From assembly GCA_027001525.1 (NCBI GenBank), contig JALTMR010000191.1:1-6036 (forward strand): DNA of 6,036 nucleotides, read 5' to 3'. The translations under genes were made by a program, and so were the position numbers. The notes below the pieces were generated by a model. The model saw nothing but the letters and a program-made list of their open reading frames with translations. It searched no databases and was not told where the DNA came from. Shown here in pieces: positions 5,436-6,036 of the stretch (positions are counted from its first letter, which is position 1; the number at the start of each line of letters is the position of its first letter). This stretch comes from Gammaproteobacteria bacterium. Lineage in GTDB: Bacteria > Pseudomonadota > Gammaproteobacteria > Tenderiales > Tenderiaceae.

Positions 5436-5711
5436 TTGTCACGGATTGCGCTCTGTGGTCTGCTCTTTTTTTCGGCGAATGGGTACGCGGCCGACCAGTT
5501 CGACGCGGAAGTGCGGATTACGCCGAAAAATGATAGTCAAATCAAAGAGTACCGGATCAATGGTGCGCTCTACATGATTGAGGTTACTCCCGCCAAAGGA
5601 CCTCCCTACTACCTGGTTGATGTTGACGGTGATGGTGTGATGGAGACGCGCCGCGATAACGTGGAGTCGGACATACTCATCCCCCGCTGGACCCTATTGC
5701 GCTGGAAGTAG
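5436..5711 (+). CDS. DUF2782 family exported protein
   Basis: Small protein of unknown function; the family is found beside polA and thrB in Pseudomonas. With start TTG 5436 it has 91 residues. Residues 1-18 form a short signal peptide ending in NGYA before AADQF. The conserved DUF2782 core follows: EYRINGALYMIEVTP (38-52), GPPYYLVD (55-62) and the C-terminal IPRWTLLRW (82-90). The segment DVDGDGVME (62-70) looks like an EF-hand-type calcium loop. I prefer TTG because GAAGG (5424-5428) lies 7 bases upstream and the signal peptide is then well formed. In-frame ATGs at 5355 and 5394 lack a good ribosome site and would place an acidic, atypical N-region before the hydrophobic core. The frame as a whole is open from 5355. 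It is probably periplasmic. No thrB follows in this window. Confidence 0.8.
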   Translation: MSRIALCGLLFFSANGYAADQFDAEVRITPKNDSQIKEYRINGALYMIEVTPAKGPPYYLVDVDGDGVMETRRDNVESDILIPRWTLLRWK

Positions 5712-5960
5712 GATCGCTTTTGCCAAGGCAGCTCTTGATGCTTCAGATTCTCCCCGCCACTGGCGGCGGCACTTTAACGTTTTATTAATGTCTGGTTGCT
5801 AACCTGTTTTCTGTGTCATCGTCGCCTCATGTTTGTGAGTCAGTTTACGATAAGCAGAATAGGTCCGAATTGGACTATTATTGTCATCGGTCGTGGTTGT
5901 CCGGCGGGTGGTGAGTAGTGTGTTGGTTTTCTAAATATTGAGAGCAGGATTGAGCTTTAA
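5712..5960 (+). promoter_or_regulatory. 249-base intergenic region with a weak promoter candidate
   Basis: No gene is seen. A sigma70-like pair, TTGTGA (5833-5838) and CAGAAT (5855-5860) with 16-base spacing, matches four of six positions in each box and points toward the last gene, leaving a leader of about 95 bases. Near the DUF2782 end the tight inverted repeat CCGCCACTGGCGG (5754-5766) is followed 9 bases later by a T-rich stretch rather than a T run, so it is at best a poor terminator. Confidence 0.2.
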
Positions 5961-6036
5961 GTGCCCGCATTAGCATGGAAAAATGTGTTGTCGTTAGTGA
6001 CCGACGCCAATCCGAAGTTGGTCAATGGTATCAATG
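5961..6036 (+). CDS. Start of an unrecognised gene (3' end cut by window edge)
   Basis: A frame beginning at GTG 5961 stays open to the window end and encodes 25 residues starting MPALAWKNVLSLVTDANPKL. AGGA (5946-5949) lies 11 bases upstream, and the composition looks coding. A competing frame from ATG 5975 is also open but lacks a ribosome site. The N-terminus does not look like homoserine kinase ThrB, the neighbour expected from Pseudomonas. I do not recognise the family from this fragment. Confidence 0.45.
   Translation, partial: MPALAWKNVLSLVTDANPKLVNGIN

Noticed and set aside
5975..6036. Open frame from ATG 5975 at the window end
   Set aside because: No Shine-Dalgarno is present. The overlapping GTG 5961 frame has a plausible one and a more protein-like composition. 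The fragment is too short to be certain.

Overview
The window looks like a chromosomal housekeeping region of a gammaproteobacterium. The protein sequences are of gammaproteobacterial type, and the order dsbA ... engB / polA / DUF2782 gene matches the neighbourhood known from Pseudomonas and, for polA and engB, from Escherichia. I cannot name the genus from sequence alone. No insertion sequence, phage gene, tRNA, rRNA or CRISPR array is visible.

Layout. A 3'-truncated dsbA (periplasmic thiol oxidase) runs leftward off the start of the window. A divergent promoter region of about 205 bases separates it from a small stand-alone cyclic-nucleotide-binding-domain protein (809-1300), which ends in a clear intrinsic terminator. 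The ribosome-assembly GTPase engB follows on the same strand (1358-1984). polA, a full three-domain DNA polymerase I, converges on it from the other strand (5229-2515). The polA-engB interval (1985-2514) has no convincing protein gene, but it is full of structure. Divergently from polA lies a short reading frame that looks like the remains of an HD-domain gene (5342-5418). It abuts a small exported DUF2782 protein (about 5436-5711). The window closes with a 249-base intergenic stretch and the first 25 codons of an unrecognised gene.

The most interesting part is the polA-engB interval. In E. coli this slot, in the polA direction, holds the sRNA Spot 42; in Pseudomonas aeruginosa it holds the sigma22 (AlgU)-dependent sRNA ErsA. 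Here I see two consecutive units in the polA direction. Each has a sigmaE/AlgU-like promoter (GAACTT-N16-TCTAT and GAACTT-N16-TCAAT), about 105-126 bases of hairpin-rich sequence with exposed C-rich or CCUCC segments, and an intrinsic terminator with a U tract. The two terminators share the stretch AGCCCCGGCC and the two promoters share TTGAACTTTC. I propose two tandem envelope-stress-responsive sRNAs able to pair with Shine-Dalgarno sequences. The first would be the positional ErsA counterpart. The second ends exactly at the engB stop codon.

The protein genes do not form one pathway. dsbA acts in periplasmic folding, engB in 50S assembly and polA in repair and Okazaki-fragment processing. 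The sRNA pair, if real, would be the regulatory centre of the region and would share envelope stress as a theme with dsbA.
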